Assembly: GCA_026786065.1 (NCBI GenBank)
Contig: JAJAYS010000391.1
Span: 1 to 22,512, forward strand
DNA length: 22,512 bases
DNA from: Polaromonas sp.
GTDB taxonomy: Bacteria; Pseudomonadota; Gammaproteobacteria; Burkholderiales; Burkholderiaceae_C
Direction of reading: 5' to 3'
Shown: one piece after another, positions 14,564-22,512 of the stretch
Position numbering within the stretch: the stretch's first letter is position 1
How the letters are laid out: each line of letters starts with the position of its first letter
Program-made: the position numbers and the translations under genes
The notes under the pieces: generated by a model
Told to the model about the DNA's origin: nothing
The model's database searches: none
What the model saw: only the letters and a program-made list of their open reading frames with translations

Positions 14564-15571
14564 TCAGGCCGGAGCAGCGCGGCGCATACCAAGCCGCTCA
14601 AGCAGGCGCACATCGGCTTCGGTATCGGGGTTGCCGGTCGTCAGCAGCTTGTCGCCATAAAAAATCGAATTGGCGCCGGCCAGAAAGCACAGCGCCTGCA
14701 CGCCGTCGCCCATTTGCTGGCGGCCGGCGGAGAGCCGCACGCGGGCGGTCGGCATGGTGATGCGGGCAACCGCAATCGTGCGGACGAATTCAAACGGGTC
14801 GAGGTCAGCCTGGTCGGCCAGCGGCGTGCCTTCGACCTTGACGAGGTTGTTGATTGGAACCGATTCGGGGTGGGGCGTCAGGTTGGCCAGCTCGGCCACC
14901 AGCCCGGCGCGCTGGCGACGCGTCTCGCCCATGCCGACGATGCCGCCGCAGCACACCTTGACACCGGCGCTGCGCACCCGGGCCAGTGTGTCAAGCCGGT
15001 CCTGGTACTGGCGCGTGGTGATGACGTTGCCGTAAAAATCGGGGGCGCTGTCGAGGTTGTGGTTGTAGTAGTCAAGGCCGGCGCCCTGCAGCGTCTGCGC
15101 CTGGCCGTCTTCGAGCATGCCGAGCGTGGCGCAGGTTTCCAGGCCCAGCGCCTTGACGGTGCGAACCAGTTCGGCGACTTTTTCGATGTCACGGTCTTTC
15201 GGCGAACGCCAGGCCGCGCCCATGCAAAAGCGGGTGGCCCCCGCGTCTTTGGCGCGCTGGGCGGCAATGCGCACTTCGGCTGGCTCCATCAGCTTGCTGG
15301 CCTCGACGCCGGTGTCGAAGCGGGCGGCCTGCGGGCAGTAATTGCAGTCTTCCGGGCAGCCGCCGGTCTTGACCGACAGCAGCGTCGCGAATTCGACCCG
15401 GGTCGGATCGAAATGGGCGCGGTGGACGGTCTGCGCCTGGTGCATCAGCTCGGGAAACGGCAGGTTGAACAGTGCTTCGACCGCATCGACGCTCCAGGGG
15501 CCTTGTGCAGCGGGCGTGGGCCCGGGGCGCGGGGCGTGGAAAGTCAGGGCTTGTTCCAGAACAGAGGACAT
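14564..15571 (-). CDS. bioB: biotin synthase
   Basis: Radical SAM enzyme that inserts sulfur into dethiobiotin to form biotin. The radical SAM cluster motif C-x-x-x-C-x-x-C is Cys72/Cys76/Cys79 in [12 protein letters not shown]. The auxiliary iron-sulfur cluster residues appear as Cys in [19 protein letters not shown] and [11 protein letters not shown], with the conserved Arg in [11 protein letters not shown] chose the ATG at 15571 ([14 protein letters not shown], 335 residues). The open frame extends to 15691, but those 40 residues are not family-like. A gap of 152 bases separates it from bioF, much longer than the four-base overlaps among bioA, bioD and bioF, so bioB may also have its own promoter. 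It is followed by panB. Confidence 0.97.
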   Translation of the reverse strand: MSSVLEQALTFHAPRPGPTPAAQGPWSVDAVEALFNLPFPELMHQAQTVHRAHFDPTRVEFATLLSVKTGGCPEDCNYCPQAARFDTGVEASKLMEPAEVRIAAQRAKDAGATRFCMGAAWRSPKDRDIEKVAELVRTVKALGLETCATLGMLEDGQAQTLQGAGLDYYNHNLDSAPDFYGNVITTRQYQDRLDTLARVRSAGVKVCCGGIVGMGETRRQRAGLVAELANLTPHPESVPINNLVKVEGTPLADQADLDPFEFVRTIAVARITMPTARVRLSAGRQQMGDGVQALCFLAGANSIFYGDKLLTTGNPDTEADVRLLERLGMRRAAPA

Positions 15572-15723
15572 GGCGGGGATTCCGGATGGGTTGAAAAAGT
15601 TCGACTGGGCTGCGGCAACCAGGGCAGAACCTCGGGCGCGGTAAAAATGCTCTATCGCAGACCGGCAAGGGGATTGCCACCTGCCGCTCATTCGGGCACC
15701 AGTTTACCCAGCAGCGCGGCGGC

Positions 15724-16935
15724 TCAGGCCTGCGGATGCGGCGCCAGTTCGCACAGCGCCTGAACCAGCCGGTCCACATCGGCCAGGGTGTGCCGGGCCG
15801 ACAGCGCGATGCGCAGGCGCGCCGTGCCGGCCGGCACCGTCGGCGGGCGAATTGCTGGTACCCACAGCCCACGCTGGCGCAGACCGGCCATTGCCGCCAG
15901 CGCCGCGGCATTGCTGCCGATGCGCAGCGGCTGAATCGCGGTGACCGATTCGCCAAGCTGCCAATCGCCGTGCTGCAGGCTGCTGGCGAGGCCGCTGCGC
16001 AGCCGGGCAATCAGCGCCTGCAGGTGGCTGCGCCGGTGGTCCGCATGTTCTATCAGTTGCAGGCTGGCCTGCAGCGCGCTCGCCAGCATCGCCGGTGGGG
16101 CGGTCGCAAAAATGTAGCTGCGGCATGTTTGCAGCAACCATTCGATCAGTGCCTCGCTGCCCGCGACAAACGCCCCGGCAACACCGGCCGCCTTGCCCAG
16201 CGTGGCCATGTACAGCAGTCGCGGCGAGGCAGCGCCACCGTGCAAATTGAAATGGGCTGCGCAGCCACGCCCCTGTGGCCCGATGACACCGAAGCCGTGG
16301 GCGTCGTCGATCAGCAGCAGCGCGTCGTGGTGCTCGGCCAGCGCCAGCAGCCCTGGCACATCGGCGATGTCGCCGTCCATGCTGAAGACCGCGTCGGTAA
16401 GGATCAGCTTGCGCGGCGCCGGGCTGGCGGCCAGATCGCACTCCAGTGCGGCCAGGTTGGCATGCGGGTAGCGGTGAATGCGCGCCTTGGACAGCCGCGC
16501 ACCGTCGATCAGGCAAGCGTGGTTCAGCGCGTCGCAAAACACCGCGTCGCCCTCGCTGACCAAAGCCGGAACGATGCCGGCGTTGGCCGCATAGCCGGCA
16601 TAAAAATACAGTGCCCGAGGCAGACCGGCGAACGCCGCAAGCTGCGGCTCCAGCGCCGCGTTGGCCGGGCTGTGGCCGCTGACCAGTGGCGATGCGCCAG
16701 CGCCGACGCCATACGTCTGGGCACCGGCGCAGGCCGCTGCGACCAGCGCAGGGTGGTCGGCGAGACCGAGGTAGTCGTTGCTGCAAAACCCCAGCAAGCG
16801 TTCGCCATCGACTTCGAGGTAGGCGCCGACCAATGGCCGGACGACGCGGCGGGTGCGGCGCAGGTGCTGCGCGTCCAGCCCGGCCAGCCGCGTGGAGAAG
16901 TCGTCCAGCCATGAGGCACTGCGCGGCGCCGTCAT
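15724..16935 (-). CDS. bioF: 8-amino-7-oxononanoate synthase
   Basis: PLP enzyme that condenses pimeloyl-ACP (or pimeloyl-CoA) with alanine, the first committed step of the biotin ring. The 403-residue protein is slightly longer than typical (about 385). Landmarks are [26 protein letters not shown], the aldimine-stabilising [15 protein letters not shown] and the PLP-binding lysine in [13 protein letters not shown] (Lys248). The ATG overlaps the bioD stop by four bases, so translation is coupled. bioC and bioH, which make the pimeloyl precursor, are not in this window. Confidence 0.96.
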   Translation of the reverse strand: MTAPRSASWLDDFSTRLAGLDAQHLRRTRRVVRPLVGAYLEVDGERLLGFCSNDYLGLADHPALVAAACAGAQTYGVGAGASPLVSGHSPANAALEPQLAAFAGLPRALYFYAGYAANAGIVPALVSEGDAVFCDALNHACLIDGARLSKARIHRYPHANLAALECDLAASPAPRKLILTDAVFSMDGDIADVPGLLALAEHHDALLLIDDAHGFGVIGPQGRGCAAHFNLHGGAASPRLLYMATLGKAAGVAGAFVAGSEALIEWLLQTCRSYIFATAPPAMLASALQASLQLIEHADHRRSHLQALIARLRSGLASSLQHGDWQLGESVTAIQPLRIGSNAAALAAMAGLRQRGLWVPAIRPPTVPAGTARLRIALSARHTLADVDRLVQALCELAPHPQA

Positions 16936-17615
16936 GGCAAGGTCAAATTCACCGATCGGGCATCGGGGGCGCTTTGATGCGGCACGACACCCAGCAGCGG
17001 CGCAGCCAGCCGCTGCTGCAGAAAAGCGATGTTTTCCGCCTGCGCCAGCATCAAGGGGTCGATGTGGTTGGCGACCCAGCCGGCCAGCTTGAGCCCGCGC
17101 GCGGCAATCGCCTCGGCGGTAAGCAGCGCGTGGTTAAGGCAGCCCAACCGCAGCCCGACCACCAGCAGCACCGGCAGATTCAGCGCCTGGGCCAGGTCGG
17201 CGCCGGTGGTGGTGCTGGAGAGCGGAACCAGAAAGCCACCGGCGCCTTCGACGACCACTGCGTCGGCCAGCGTCAGCAACAGCTTGTGGCACCGGACGAT
17301 GTGCGCGATGTCGATGTCCACGCCTTCGTACCGGGCTGCCAGGTGCGGTGACACCGGCTCGCGCAGCAGAACCGGGTTGTCCAGTTCGGCCGGCACGCGG
17401 CAGGTTGATGCGGCGCGCAGCGCCAGCACGTCGTCGTTGACGAACACGCCGTCCACCATCATCAGCCCCCCGGCCGCGACGGCTTTCATGCCGACGACCC
17501 GCCGGTGCTGGCGGGCCAGCGTGTGCAGCAGCCCGGCGCTGACCAGCGTCTTGCCGACGCCGGTGTCGGTGCCGGTGACGAAGTACGACACGCCCGCCGC
17601 GGACCCGCCGGTCAT
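16932..17615 (-). CDS. bioD: ATP-dependent dethiobiotin synthetase
   Basis: Closes the ureido ring of dethiobiotin from diaminopelargonate, bicarbonate and ATP. The 227-residue protein has the P-loop GTDTGVGKT (residues 15-23), the substrate loop MKAVAAGG, the nucleotide-site region [13 protein letters not shown] and [17 protein letters not shown]. In MKAVAAGG the usual KPV-SG sequence is altered: KAVAAG replaces the common KPVQSG/KPVAAG, so Pro is replaced by Ala. The ATG at 17615 overlaps the bioA stop by four bases; the longer open frame to 17816 is antisense-type shadow inside bioA. It overlaps bioF by four bases at the other end. Confidence 0.95.
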   Translation of the reverse strand: MTGGSAAGVSYFVTGTDTGVGKTLVSAGLLHTLARQHRRVVGMKAVAAGGLMMVDGVFVNDDVLALRAASTCRVPAELDNPVLLREPVSPHLAARYEGVDIDIAHIVRCHKLLLTLADAVVVEGAGGFLVPLSSTTTGADLAQALNLPVLLVVGLRLGCLNHALLTAEAIAARGLKLAGWVANHIDPLMLAQAENIAFLQQRLAAPLLGVVPHQSAPDARSVNLTLP

Positions 17616-18940
17616 TGGCCGCGCCCTTCTTCGGCCAGCGTGGCGCTGAGCGCCGCCAGCGCGCCGCGTGCCAGGTGGCTGGCGGTGTCGTCCGCCAAAA
17701 CATAAGGCGGCATGGCGTAAATCGTGTTGCCGATGGGCCGCAGCAGCACACCGTGCGCCAGCGCGTGCTGATGAAAGCGCTGCGAAAACTGCGGCATGGC
17801 GGTATCGGCGTCCCAAGCCCAGATCATGCCGAGCTGGCGCGCATTGCGGATGCGCGGGTGGGCCGTCAACGGCGCAATAGCCTGCGTGACGGTCTGGGCC
17901 AGCACCCGGTTGCGGGCCAGCGCATCGGTTTGCTCAAACAGGTCGAGCGTTGCAAGCGCAGCGCGGCAGGCCAGCGGGTTGCCGGTGTAGGAGTGCGAAT
18001 GCAAAAAACCGCGGGACAGCTCATCGTCGTAGAACGCTGCGTACACCGCATCGGTCGTCAACACGGCCGACAGCGGCAGCGTGCCGCCGGTGAGCCCTTT
18101 GGACAGACAGATGAAATCGGGCCGGATGCCGGCCTGCTGGTGCGCGAACATCGTGCCGGTACGGCCAAACCCGGTGGCGATTTCGTCGGCAATCAAATGC
18201 ACGCCATAGCGGTCACACAGCGCGCGAGCCTGACGCAGGTAAGCGGCATCGTGCATGGCCATACCAGCCGCACACTGCACCATCGGCTCAACAATCAATG
18301 CGGCCGTCTCGGCATGGTGCTGCTCCAGCCAGCTATGCAGGCCGGTTGCGGCCCGCCGCGCGACCTCGGCAGCGCTTTCGCGGGGAGCGGCACCGCGTGC
18401 ATCGGGGCTGGGCACGGTGGCTGCCAGCCGCACCAGCGGCGCATAGGCTGCGCGGAACCGCGCGATGTCGGTCACCGCCAGCGCCCCGACGGTTTCGCCG
18501 TGGTAGCCGCCCGCCACGCCGATGAAGCGGGACTTTTCGGGCTTGCCGGTGTTGCGCCAGTAGTGCGCGCTCATCTTCAGCGCGATTTCGGTGGCACTGG
18601 CGCCGTCGCTGCCGTAGAAGGCATGACCCAGGCCGGTCAGCGCGGCGAGCCGCTCCGACAGCTCCACCACCGGCTGGTGCGTAAAGCCGGCCAGCATCAC
18701 ATGGTCGAGCGTGTCGAGTTGCGCGCGCAGCGCCGCCTTGATGTACGGGTGGCCGTGGCCGAACAGGTTGACCCACCAGGAGCTGATGCCGTCAAGGTAG
18801 CGCCGGCCATCGAAGTCATAGAGCCACACGCCGTCGGCTCTGGCTATCGGCACCGGCGGCAGCGACTCGTGCAGTTTCATCTGCGTGCACGGGTGCCACA
18901 CATGGCGCAGGCTGCGCTGAATCATCGACGAGTTGTTCAT
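17612..18940 (-). CDS. bioA: adenosylmethionine-8-amino-7-oxononanoate transaminase
   Basis: PLP aminotransferase that makes 7,8-diaminopelargonate with S-adenosylmethionine as amino donor. The 442-residue protein carries VWHPCTQMKLHESLPPV at the N terminus, DGISSWWVNLFGHGHP, YGSDGASATEIALKMS, GGYHGETVGALAV, IADEIATGFGRTG and the PLP lysine in CLSKGLTGGTLPLSAV (Lys281). These agree with BioA rather than general class III transaminases (Trp-Trp pair, CTQM). The ATG at 18940 (MNNSSMIQRSLRHV) is preferred; the frame continues upstream into the 22-base repeat array, which is not coding-like. It heads the bioA-bioD-bioF-bioB run and is divergent from nadC. No BirA-type operator palindrome was found upstream. 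Confidence 0.96.
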   Translation of the reverse strand: MNNSSMIQRSLRHVWHPCTQMKLHESLPPVPIARADGVWLYDFDGRRYLDGISSWWVNLFGHGHPYIKAALRAQLDTLDHVMLAGFTHQPVVELSERLAALTGLGHAFYGSDGASATEIALKMSAHYWRNTGKPEKSRFIGVAGGYHGETVGALAVTDIARFRAAYAPLVRLAATVPSPDARGAAPRESAAEVARRAATGLHSWLEQHHAETAALIVEPMVQCAAGMAMHDAAYLRQARALCDRYGVHLIADEIATGFGRTGTMFAHQQAGIRPDFICLSKGLTGGTLPLSAVLTTDAVYAAFYDDELSRGFLHSHSYTGNPLACRAALATLDLFEQTDALARNRVLAQTVTQAIAPLTAHPRIRNARQLGMIWAWDADTAMPQFSQRFHQHALAHGVLLRPIGNTIYAMPPYVLADDTASHLARGALAALSATLAEEGRGQ

Positions 18941-18986
18941 GGGTCTTTGGTGAAAAATGGGGGCGCGCGGTGCGTTCCAGCGCGGG

Positions 18987-19074
18987 CGAATCGGGCCATT
19001 TGCAGCGACGAATCGGGTCATTTTCTTTGGCGAATCAGGCCATCTTTACCGGCGAATGACGTGTATTCTGGATT
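18987..19074. repeat. 22-base direct-repeat array between bioA and nadC
   Basis: Copies start at 18987, 19009, 19031 and 19053, all exactly 22 bases apart. The first three share the core CGAATCGGGCCATTT with changes at only a few positions (second copy T for C at position 10, third copy A for G at position 7 and C for T at position 14). The fourth keeps CGAAT and a few later positions. The last seven bases of each unit vary. The period is two helical turns, so protein-binding sites would lie on one face of the DNA. It is not a multiple of three, which argues against a coding repeat. It lies 47-134 bases upstream of bioA and 96-183 bases upstream of nadC. Confidence 0.85.
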
Positions 19075-19153
19075 CAAGCAAAGCCTGAAAACCGCTGGAG
19101 TGTCGGGGGTAGAGCGTTTCCCGGCTCACAAACCAGCAACAATCATGGCAGTC

Positions 19154-19159
19154 TATATT
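19154..19159 (+). promoter_or_regulatory. -10 box candidate for nadC-nadA-pabB
   Basis: TATATT matches the sigma-70 -10 consensus at 5 of 6 positions. It ends 10 bases before the nadC ATG, so initiation would fall only a few bases before the start codon. No good -35 hexamer lies 16-18 bases upstream, suggesting activator dependence or that this is not the true promoter. Confidence 0.35.
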
Positions 19160-19169
19160 CAAATTCGTT

Positions 19170-20033
19170 ATGAAAAAATCAGATGGTTTGGCGGGTGAGG
19201 CGATAAGCAGGCTGGCGCAAATTGATGCGCAGCGGGCCCTTTCAGAAGATGTGGGCACCGGCGACCTGACAGCGGATTTGATAGATGCGGGAAGGCGCTG
19301 CCAGGCGCATGTGCTCGTCCGCGAGAACGCCGTACTGTGCGGCCAGGCGTGGGTCGAGGCGGCCGTGCTTGCACTCGACCCGCAGGCGCAACTGCGCTGG
19401 CATGTCCGGGACGGCGAGCGCTGTGCCGCCAATCAGGTGATTCTCGAACTGCAGGGACAGGCCAGAGCCTTGCTGACCGCCGAGCGCACCGCACTCAACT
19501 TTTTGCAGTTGCTCAGCGCGGTGGCGACCAAGACGGCGCAGTATGTCGCGGCCGTCAAGGGCACTCGGGCGCGCATCGTGGACACCCGCAAAACCCTGCC
19601 CGGCCTGCGCATGGCGCAGAAGTACGCGGTGCGCACTGGTGGCGGCACCAACCACCGGATGGGCCTGCACGACGCGGTGCTGATAAAAGAAAACCACATT
19701 GCGGCTGCCGGCGGCGTGACAGCGGCGCTGCAGGCTGCGGCGCGGGTGGCTGCGCAGGCGAACTTTGTGCAGATTGAGATCGAAACCCTGGCCCAGCTCG
19801 ACGAGGCGCTAAACGCCGGCGCCAGCATGGTGCTGCTGGACAACATGGATTTGCCCGCCTTGCGCGAAGCGGTTCGCCTGAACGCCGGCCGCGCTGTGCT
19901 GGAAATATCGGGCGGCGTCTCGCTGGAGGGCCTGCGTGCCCTTGCAGAAACCGGCGTGGACCGGATTTCGGTGGGAGGCCTGACGAAGGATGTCGAGGCC
20001 ACGGACTTTTCAATGCGATTCCAAGGGTTATAA
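19170..20033 (+). CDS. nadC: nicotinate-nucleotide diphosphorylase (carboxylating)
   Basis: Quinolinate phosphoribosyltransferase: converts quinolinate and PRPP into nicotinate mononucleotide with loss of CO2, in NAD synthesis. The 287-residue protein shows the expected order: ALSEDVGTGDLTADLI, TALNFLQLLSAVATKTAQYV, the quinolinate and PRPP-binding TRKTLPGLRMAQKYAV with RTGGGTNHRMGLHDAVLIKENH, EIETLAQLDEAL and ISGGVSLEGL. The ATG at 19170 has no Shine-Dalgarno site upstream, and a -10-like TATATT lies just 10 bases before it, so the message may be nearly leaderless. nadA follows after nine bases, so the two quinolinate genes are an operon. nadB (L-aspartate oxidase) is not in the window. Confidence 0.97.
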   Translation: MKKSDGLAGEAISRLAQIDAQRALSEDVGTGDLTADLIDAGRRCQAHVLVRENAVLCGQAWVEAAVLALDPQAQLRWHVRDGERCAANQVILELQGQARALLTAERTALNFLQLLSAVATKTAQYVAAVKGTRARIVDTRKTLPGLRMAQKYAVRTGGGTNHRMGLHDAVLIKENHIAAAGGVTAALQAAARVAAQANFVQIEIETLAQLDEALNAGASMVLLDNMDLPALREAVRLNAGRAVLEISGGVSLEGLRALAETGVDRISVGGLTKDVEATDFSMRFQGL

Positions 20034-20042
20034 GAGGCCGGC

Positions 20043-21149
20043 ATGAGCAAAGTGATCGAGGTTCAATACGAACAGCCGGCGTGCGATACCCGGCATGCCT
20101 GGGCGCGTGTTCCGGTAGAGCCTGGGCCGGTACAGCGCGCCGCCCTCAAAGACAGCATTCGCCGCCTGCTTAAAGAGCGCAACGCAGTGATGGTGTCGCA
20201 TTACTACGTGCACCCCGACCTGCAGGACCTGGCTGAAGAAACCGGCGGGCTGGTCAGTGACTCGCTGGAAATGGCCCGTTTTGGTCGTGACCACGCAGCG
20301 CAGACGTTAGTGGTGTCCGGCGTGCGTTTCATGGGTGAAACGGCCAAGATCCTGTCCCCCGAAAAACGCGTGCTGATGCCCGACCTGGACGCTACCTGTT
20401 CCCTGGACCTGGGTTGCCCCACAGCCGAGTTCACCGCATTTTGTGATGCCCACCCCGACCGCACGGTGGTGGTGTACGCCAACACCAGCGCCGCCGTGAA
20501 GGCGCGGGCCGACTGGGTGGTGACCTCCAGCTGCGCGCTGGACATCGTGCGCGCCCTGATGGACCAGGGCCGCAAAATCCTGTGGGCCCCGGACAAACAC
20601 CTGGGCGCATACATCCAGCGTGAAACCGCGGCCGACATGCTGATGTGGAACGGTGCCTGCATCGTGCACGACGAGTTCAAGGGCTTTGAACTTGAAGCCT
20701 TGAAGCGCGCCCACCCACTGGCGAAAGTGCTGGTTCACCCCGAGTCACCCGCCGACGTCATTGCCCTGGCTGATGCCGTGGGGTCCACCTCGGCCATTTT
20801 GAAAGCTGCACGCCTGCTGGACGCACCCGAGTTCATCGTGGCCACCGACAACGGCATGCTGCACAAGCTGCGCACGCTGAACCCCGGCAAAACCTTCATT
20901 GAAGCGCCCACGTCAGGCAACAGCGCCACATGTAAAAGCTGCGCGCACTGCCCGTGGATGGCCATGAACGGGCTGGCCGGGCTGGCCCAGGTGCTGGAGC
21001 TGGGTACAAATGAAATCCACATTGACCCGGCGCTGGGCCTGCGGGCACGCCAGCCGATTGACCGGATGCTGGCCTTCACGGCCGGGTCGGTGTTTAAAAA
21101 CGCGTCCGGCACAGATTCCGGCCTGGTGCCGGGCATCGGCGCAGCCTGA
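20043..21149 (+). CDS. nadA: quinolinate synthase
   Basis: Iron-sulfur enzyme that condenses iminoaspartate and dihydroxyacetone phosphate into quinolinate. The 368-residue protein has the substrate-binding [27 protein letters not shown] and [12 protein letters not shown] motifs. The cluster cysteines correspond to Cys119 (DATCSLDLG), Cys206 ([10 protein letters not shown]) and the C-x-x-C-x-x-C at 297/300/303 ([10 protein letters not shown]), whose last Cys is the ligand in E. coli. The ribosome-binding site AGAGG lies just upstream of the ATG, nine bases after nadC. The stop codon shares one base with the next gene start (TGATG), giving translational coupling to the pabB-type gene. Confidence 0.97.
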   Translation: MSKVIEVQYEQPACDTRHAWARVPVEPGPVQRAALKDSIRRLLKERNAVMVSHYYVHPDLQDLAEETGGLVSDSLEMARFGRDHAAQTLVVSGVRFMGETAKILSPEKRVLMPDLDATCSLDLGCPTAEFTAFCDAHPDRTVVVYANTSAAVKARADWVVTSSCALDIVRALMDQGRKILWAPDKHLGAYIQRETAADMLMWNGACIVHDEFKGFELEALKRAHPLAKVLVHPESPADVIALADAVGSTSAILKAARLLDAPEFIVATDNGMLHKLRTLNPGKTFIEAPTSGNSATCKSCAHCPWMAMNGLAGLAQVLELGTNEIHIDPALGLRARQPIDRMLAFTAGSVFKNASGTDSGLVPGIGAA

Positions 21150-22512
21150 TGGCGGGCAGCGCACGCACTTCAGGTGCCACTGGCATCACCGCGCTCATTG
21201 ACTTTGCCGACCCGCAGAATGCTGACGGCCCCCGGCGGCGCCATGCCTTCGGTCAGCCACTGCAGACCCTGCTGGCGCACACACCCGCCCAGTTGCGCCC
21301 GCTGCTGGATGCGGTGCAGCAGGCGGCCCAGCGCGGTCTGTGGTGTGTCGGCAGCATGCGGTATGAGGCAGCAGCCGCCTTCGACGCCGCGCTGAGCGTG
21401 CACGCACCTGACGGGCCGCTGGCCTGTTTTGCGGTCTATGACCAGCCCCTTCCATGGCCAGCGGCAGACCCCGACGCCACAGCGGCCCATGCCACCTGGC
21501 AGCCCACCCTGCAACGCCCGGTCTTCGACGCGGCCATGACCACCATCCACGCGGCCATTCAGCGTGGTGATGTGTACCAGGTCAACTTCACCGCGCCCAT
21601 GACGGGCAGGTTGGCTGTCAACTCACTAGATGACGACGATGGCCAAAGCGACACCCGCGCCCTGTTCGCCGCGCTGCAGCGCGCCCAACCCGGCGGTTAC
21701 GCCGCGTGGCTGAACCTGGGCGGCGAGCAGGTGCTGTCGGTTTCGCCCGAGCTGTTTTTCGACTGGAACCTGGCCGACGCGCTCGCCGGTCAGTTGCTGG
21801 CGCGCCCCATGAAGGGCACCGCCCCGCGTGGCGTGAATGCCATTGACGACGCCGACCAGGCCCAAGCCCTGCGCACATCCCCCAAGGAACGCGCTGAAAA
21901 CGTGATGGTGGTGGACCTGCTGCGCAATGACATGTCGCGCGTGGCCCAGCCTTTCAGCGTGCAAGTGCCGCGTTTGTTCCAAACCCAGGCGCTGCCCAGC
22001 GTGTGGCAGATGACCTCTGACGTGACAGCCACCACCCGCCTTGGCTGCACCCTGGCCGACGTGTTTTCAGCGCTGTTCCCCTGCGGATCCGTCACCGGCG
22101 CGCCCAAGGTGCAGGCCATGCAGATCATCAAAGCGCTGGAGCCCGCGCCGCGGGGCGTGTACTGCGGCGCAGTGGGTGTAGTGCGGCCCGTGGCCGGGGG
22201 CGGCCTGCACGCCACGTTCAATGTGCCCATCCGCACCGTCACCGCCCGCCACCGGGTGCTGCGCTGCAGCACGGGCAGCGGCATCACGGCCGACGCCACG
22301 GCTGAAGGCGAGTGGCGTGAATGGCAACACAAACGCGCCTTCGTTGAACGCGCCAGCCAGCCGTTTGAGCTGCTGGAAACACTGGCCCTGGTCAGCGGCC
22401 ACTACCGCCACGCCCCGCTGCACCTTGCCCGCCTGGCCAGCGCGGCCGCGCATTTTGGCTTTGCCGCAGCCGATGGCGCTGGCATGCGGGCGCTGGCCGA
22501 CCTGGCAACGCG
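21149..22512 (+). CDS. pabB: aminodeoxychorismate synthase component I fused to PabC-like lyase, 3' end cut
   Basis: Makes 4-amino-4-deoxychorismate from chorismate for p-aminobenzoate and folate. The 454 visible residues contain a chorismate-binding domain with QRGDVYQVNFTAPM, the PabB-specific active-site lysine (Lys222) in MKGTAPRG (TrpE has Ala there), ENVMVVDLLRNDMSRV and PCGSVTGAPKVQAM. After the conserved C terminus (GSGITADATAEGEWREW) the protein continues with FELLETLAL, HLARLASAAAHFGF and so on. This matches the start of a class IV aminotransferase, i.e. 4-amino-4-deoxychorismate lyase (PabC). The fusion is therefore PabB-PabC, cut by the right edge. The ATG shares one base with the nadA stop. 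N-terminal residues 1-20 are poorly conserved. Confidence 0.9.
   Translation, partial: MAGSARTSGATGITALIDFADPQNADGPRRRHAFGQPLQTLLAHTPAQLRPLLDAVQQAAQRGLWCVGSMRYEAAAAFDAALSVHAPDGPLACFAVYDQPLPWPAADPDATAAHATWQPTLQRPVFDAAMTTIHAAIQRGDVYQVNFTAPMTGRLAVNSLDDDDGQSDTRALFAALQRAQPGGYAAWLNLGGEQVLSVSPELFFDWNLADALAGQLLARPMKGTAPRGVNAIDDADQAQALRTSPKERAENVMVVDLLRNDMSRVAQPFSVQVPRLFQTQALPSVWQMTSDVTATTRLGCTLADVFSALFPCGSVTGAPKVQAMQIIKALEPAPRGVYCGAVGVVRPVAGGGLHATFNVPIRTVTARHRVLRCSTGSGITADATAEGEWREWQHKRAFVERASQPFELLETLALVSGHYRHAPLHLARLASAAAHFGFAAADGAGMRALADLAT

Noticed and set aside
13622..15763. A 713-codon open frame on the plus strand opposite panB and bioB
   Set aside because: It is antisense to two clear enzymes, has Arg/His/Gln-rich composition typical of a shadow frame in GC-rich DNA, and shows no recognisable domain.
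18987..19074. The 22-base repeats as a CRISPR array
   Set aside because: Unit length of 22 bases contains both the repeat and the variable part, leaving no true spacers; there are no cas genes and only four units.
18941..19169. A BirA-type biotin operator upstream of bioA
   Set aside because: I looked for TTGTAAACC with its inverted partner and found neither arm.
17615..19198. A 527-codon open frame on the plus strand opposite bioA
   Set aside because: Shadow of bioA with no domain signal; it also runs through the repeat array and overlaps the nadC start.

Overview
The window looks like a chromosomal segment of a betaproteobacterium, most likely Burkholderiales near the Comamonadaceae (Polaromonas/Rhodoferax type). 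This is inferred from the moderately high GC content, the gene order (glutaredoxin and rhodanese divergent from gpmA, then ctpA and moeB) and the compact biotin and pantothenate clusters. No database search was possible. I see no rRNA, tRNA, insertion sequence, prophage or CRISPR array. Almost all of the DNA is ordinary core metabolism, and the novelty lies mainly in regulatory DNA and a few small proteins.

Layout, left to right. (1) 1-4065: a partial glutaredoxin and a membrane-anchored rhodanese on the minus strand, divergent from gpmA, ctpA (an S41 processing protease) and moeB on the plus strand. (2) 4114-6156: a large AsmA-family envelope protein on the minus strand, followed by a 384-base gene-free stretch with hairpins. 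(3) 6541-9057: a signalling locus. It has a single-domain receiver protein, a NarL/LuxR-type response regulator and, divergent from the latter, a CHASE3 histidine kinase of the HisKA_3 type. The divergent intergenic region carries a long inverted repeat that looks like an operator pair. (4) 9307-11939: a run of small stress/envelope proteins on the plus strand: DUF1328, a YqjD/ElaB-like protein, a YqjE/holin-like protein, an unrecognised membrane protein, a haem-less ferritin-like protein and a BON-domain protein. It ends at a strong intrinsic terminator. (5) 12105-18940: a minus-strand run bioA-bioD-bioF-bioB-panB-panC, then a secreted staphylococcal-type nuclease. (6) 19170-22512: nadC, nadA and a pabB-pabC fusion (cut by the window edge) on the plus strand.

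How the genes work together. The right half is a cofactor block: the late steps of biotin synthesis, pantothenate synthesis, the quinolinate steps of NAD synthesis and p-aminobenzoate for folate lie side by side. The bioA and nadC arms diverge from one 229-base intergenic region. That region holds an array of direct repeats in exact 22-base register (18987-19074), which resembles no biotin or NAD operator I know and is the most interesting item in the window. The signalling locus reads as a self-contained two-component system with an accessory receiver. The small-protein cluster looks like a membrane-stress and iron-storage module.
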